Assembly (NCBI RefSeq): GCF_000378345.1
Contig: NZ_KB899546.1
Span: 189,523 to 253,522, forward strand
Direction of reading: 5' to 3'
Source: Hirschia maritima DSM 19733
Lineage (GTDB): Bacteria; Pseudomonadota; Alphaproteobacteria; Caulobacterales; Hyphomonadaceae
Length of the DNA: 64,000 nucleotides
In this document: one piece after another, positions 62,703 to 64,000 of the stretch
How positions within the stretch are numbered: position 1 is the first letter of the stretch
Layout of the letters: every line of letters begins with the position of its first letter
Position numbers and translations under genes: made by a program
Notes under the pieces: generated by a model
What the model was told of the DNA's origin: nothing
Database searches by the model: none
Seen by the model: the letters and a program-made list of their open reading frames with translations, nothing else

Positions 62703-64000
62703 CGCCTTCATCTCTTTATATGCTGCCAAAGCTCCTAGCCTTGCTTCCTTGTGATCTACAATAGGATTAGGATAAGTCTTGCCTAGAACAACACCTGCTG
62801 CCTTTAACACCAGCGAAGGTGCTTTACTTGGATCGTGAATTGATCGGTCATCTAACCGCGCCAATTCAGGTATCCATTTGCGAATGTAATCCCCTTCCCC
62901 GTCAAATTTTTCAGATTGAGCTGTCGGATTAAATATTCTGAAATAAGGTGCTGCATCAGCCCCGCTGCCGGCCACCCATTGCCAACTGGCGGGGTTATTG
63001 GCGGGGCATGCGTCCAACAAAGTATCCCAAAACCATTTTTCGCCTTCTCGCCAATCAATCTGCAAATGCTTAATCAAAAAGGATGCAACAACCATCCGTA
63101 CGCGGTTATGCATATACCCTGTCTGCCAAAGCTCACGCATTCCTGCATCAACCAGCGGATAGCCTGTTTGGCCGCGTTTCCAAGCCTCTAATTTTGATGC
63201 TTCACCTTTCCACGCGAAAGCATCAAACTCAGGCCGCCAATTCTTTGCCTCCAACTGATCTGCATAGAACAAAATGGAATGTGAAAACTCTCTCCATCCA
63301 ATTTCAGCAAGAAACTTTATCCCATTGCGAGATAATTCCCCCGCCTCATGCATGTATACTGCATTCCAGATTTGACGTGGCGAAATCTCACCAAACCTCA
63401 AATAAGGCGACAAACCCGACGTGGAAGATTTTTCGGGAAAGTCCCGGCCCTCCGAATAATGTGCAAGATTATTTTCAAGAAAACGGGCTAGCTTCGTCTG
63501 CGCAGCCGCCTCTCCAACCGTCCAATGTTTCCAAAAACCAGAAGCCCAATCAGGTCGCCTAGGTAATAATTTCCATGATGATAACGATTTTTGAAACTCT
63601 TCATCTTCAACCTGAGTGGAAGTCTCAGTTTCAGGTTTGCGCAAAGGCTGCGTCACATTCTCCTTTTTCAGTGCAGCCTTCCAAAAGGGTGAGAAAACCT
63701 TGTACGGTGTACCGTTTCCAGACGATACAATTTCCCACGGTTCAAATAGCAAATTCGCTTTGAAACTTTCAACATTTATGTGTTTTTCCAGTAGAGCTGT
63801 CTTTATGTGTTTGTCTGTCTCGACATCCTTGGGATGATATCGACGATTCCAATACACATTCTCAACACCCAGTTTTTCAACCAAGTCTGGAACAATCAGC
63901 TCTGCGTCGCCTCGCGCGAGAATTAGCTTTATCCCAATATTACTCAAACTCGCCTGCAAGCTGATCAATGAATAGTGCAACCATGCTTTAGAGGCTGAAC
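62691..64000 (-). CDS. phrB: Deoxyribodipyrimidine photolyase (5' end outside window)
   Basis: DNA photolyase that repairs cyclobutane pyrimidine dimers using FAD and light. The frame is open through the right edge: the residues before the track's first codon read SASKAWLHYS, the usual photolyase N-terminal sequence, so the gene begins beyond 64000 and at least 436 residues are visible. The FAD-binding C-terminal domain has SGLSPYLRFGEISPRQIW, GQTGYPLVDAGMRELWQTGYMHNRVRM, DWREGEKWFWDTLLDAC and NPASWQWVAGSGADAAPYFRIFNP, all conserved in class I CPD photolyases. Confidence 0.95.
   Translation of the reverse strand, partial: SASKAWLHYSLISLQASLSNIGIKLILARGDAELIVPDLVEKLGVENVYWNRRYHPKDVETDKHIKTALLEKHINVESFKANLLFEPWEIVSSGNGTPYKVFSPFWKAALKKENVTQPLRKPETETSTQVEDEEFQKSLSSWKLLPRRPDWASGFWKHWTVGEAAAQTKLARFLENNLAHYSEGRDFPEKSSTSGLSPYLRFGEISPRQIWNAVYMHEAGELSRNGIKFLAEIGWREFSHSILFYADQLEAKNWRPEFDAFAWKGEASKLEAWKRGQTGYPLVDAGMRELWQTGYMHNRVRMVVASFLIKHLQIDWREGEKWFWDTLLDACPANNPASWQWVAGSGADAAPYFRIFNPTAQSEKFDGEGDYIRKWIPELARLDDRSIHDPSKAPSLVLKAAGVVLGKTYPNPIVDHKEARLGALAAYKEMKASNT

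Overview
The window is about 44% G+C and carries gene neighbourhoods typical of Alphaproteobacteria: ftsY next to a YciB/IspZ-type septation protein and the ccmABCDG heme-export operon; tsaD-gpsA divergent from hemC-hemD-mitofilin(Mic60)-hemY; an IalB-like protein; and GANTC (CcrM-type) sites. Gene content and the moderate G+C suggest a marine Caulobacterales/Hyphomonadaceae-like bacterium (Hirschia-like is a guess from composition, not shown). It is chromosomal. I saw no transposase, integrase, phage gene, CRISPR array, rRNA or tRNA.

Layout. 1-8 kb: 3' part of ftsY with an (EP)n hexamer repeat at the left edge, an EamA transporter, a Wzx-like flippase, YciB, a MarR regulator with a lysine-rich tail, then the minus-strand ccmA-B-C-D-G operon (ccmD is only 46 codons). 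8-17.4 kb: aconitase, a DUF1223 protein, a minus-strand Gld-type ABC cassette (ATPase, permease, GldG-like, DUF4340), a G-rich structured intergenic segment, and a Bax-inhibitor-1 protein. 17.5-25 kb: RNA ligase/CPDase ThpR, IalB-like protein, small envelope proteins, rlmN, then DUF350 / trypsin-like protease / pyrF / PqiA-like genes. 25-32.3 kb: YciI, gpsA and tsaD on minus, facing hemC-hemD-mic60-hemY on plus. 32.5-44.2 kb: an orphan, degenerate double ABC ATPase, a CelD/BcsL-like acetyltransferase, threonine ammonia-lyase, a triple-FKBP lipoprotein, two paralogous small lipoproteins, a TPR protein, an SDR, an alpha/beta hydrolase and two glycosyltransferases. 44.3-53 kb: the translation cluster infC, rpmI-rplT, pheS, pheT, interrupted by several small unrecognised genes and a DUF2161 nuclease-like gene. 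53-64 kb: an orphan ParA-type ATPase, a short RibD-like deaminase, gpmA, a minus-strand envelope proteolysis cluster (subtilase lipoprotein, propeptide-like protein, unknown lipoprotein, M23 lipoprotein), a sirtuin, yebC, DUF4188 and a photolyase truncated by the right edge.

Most of the window is housekeeping (heme synthesis and export, cytochrome c maturation, translation, central metabolism, envelope synthesis). The points most worth a second look are: infC starting at AUA behind a well-placed Shine-Dalgarno; a GANTC-clustered promoter plus UUCG-capped leader hairpin in front of rpmI-rplT; the asymmetric double ABC ATPase; the subtilase operon with a separate protein resembling a subtilase propeptide; the G-rich folded element at 16.3 kb; and the tandem lipoprotein pair.

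Starts were adjusted where the sequence favours an internal codon (Shine-Dalgarno, signal peptide or family N-terminus). No alignment or search was run; family names rest on motif recognition.
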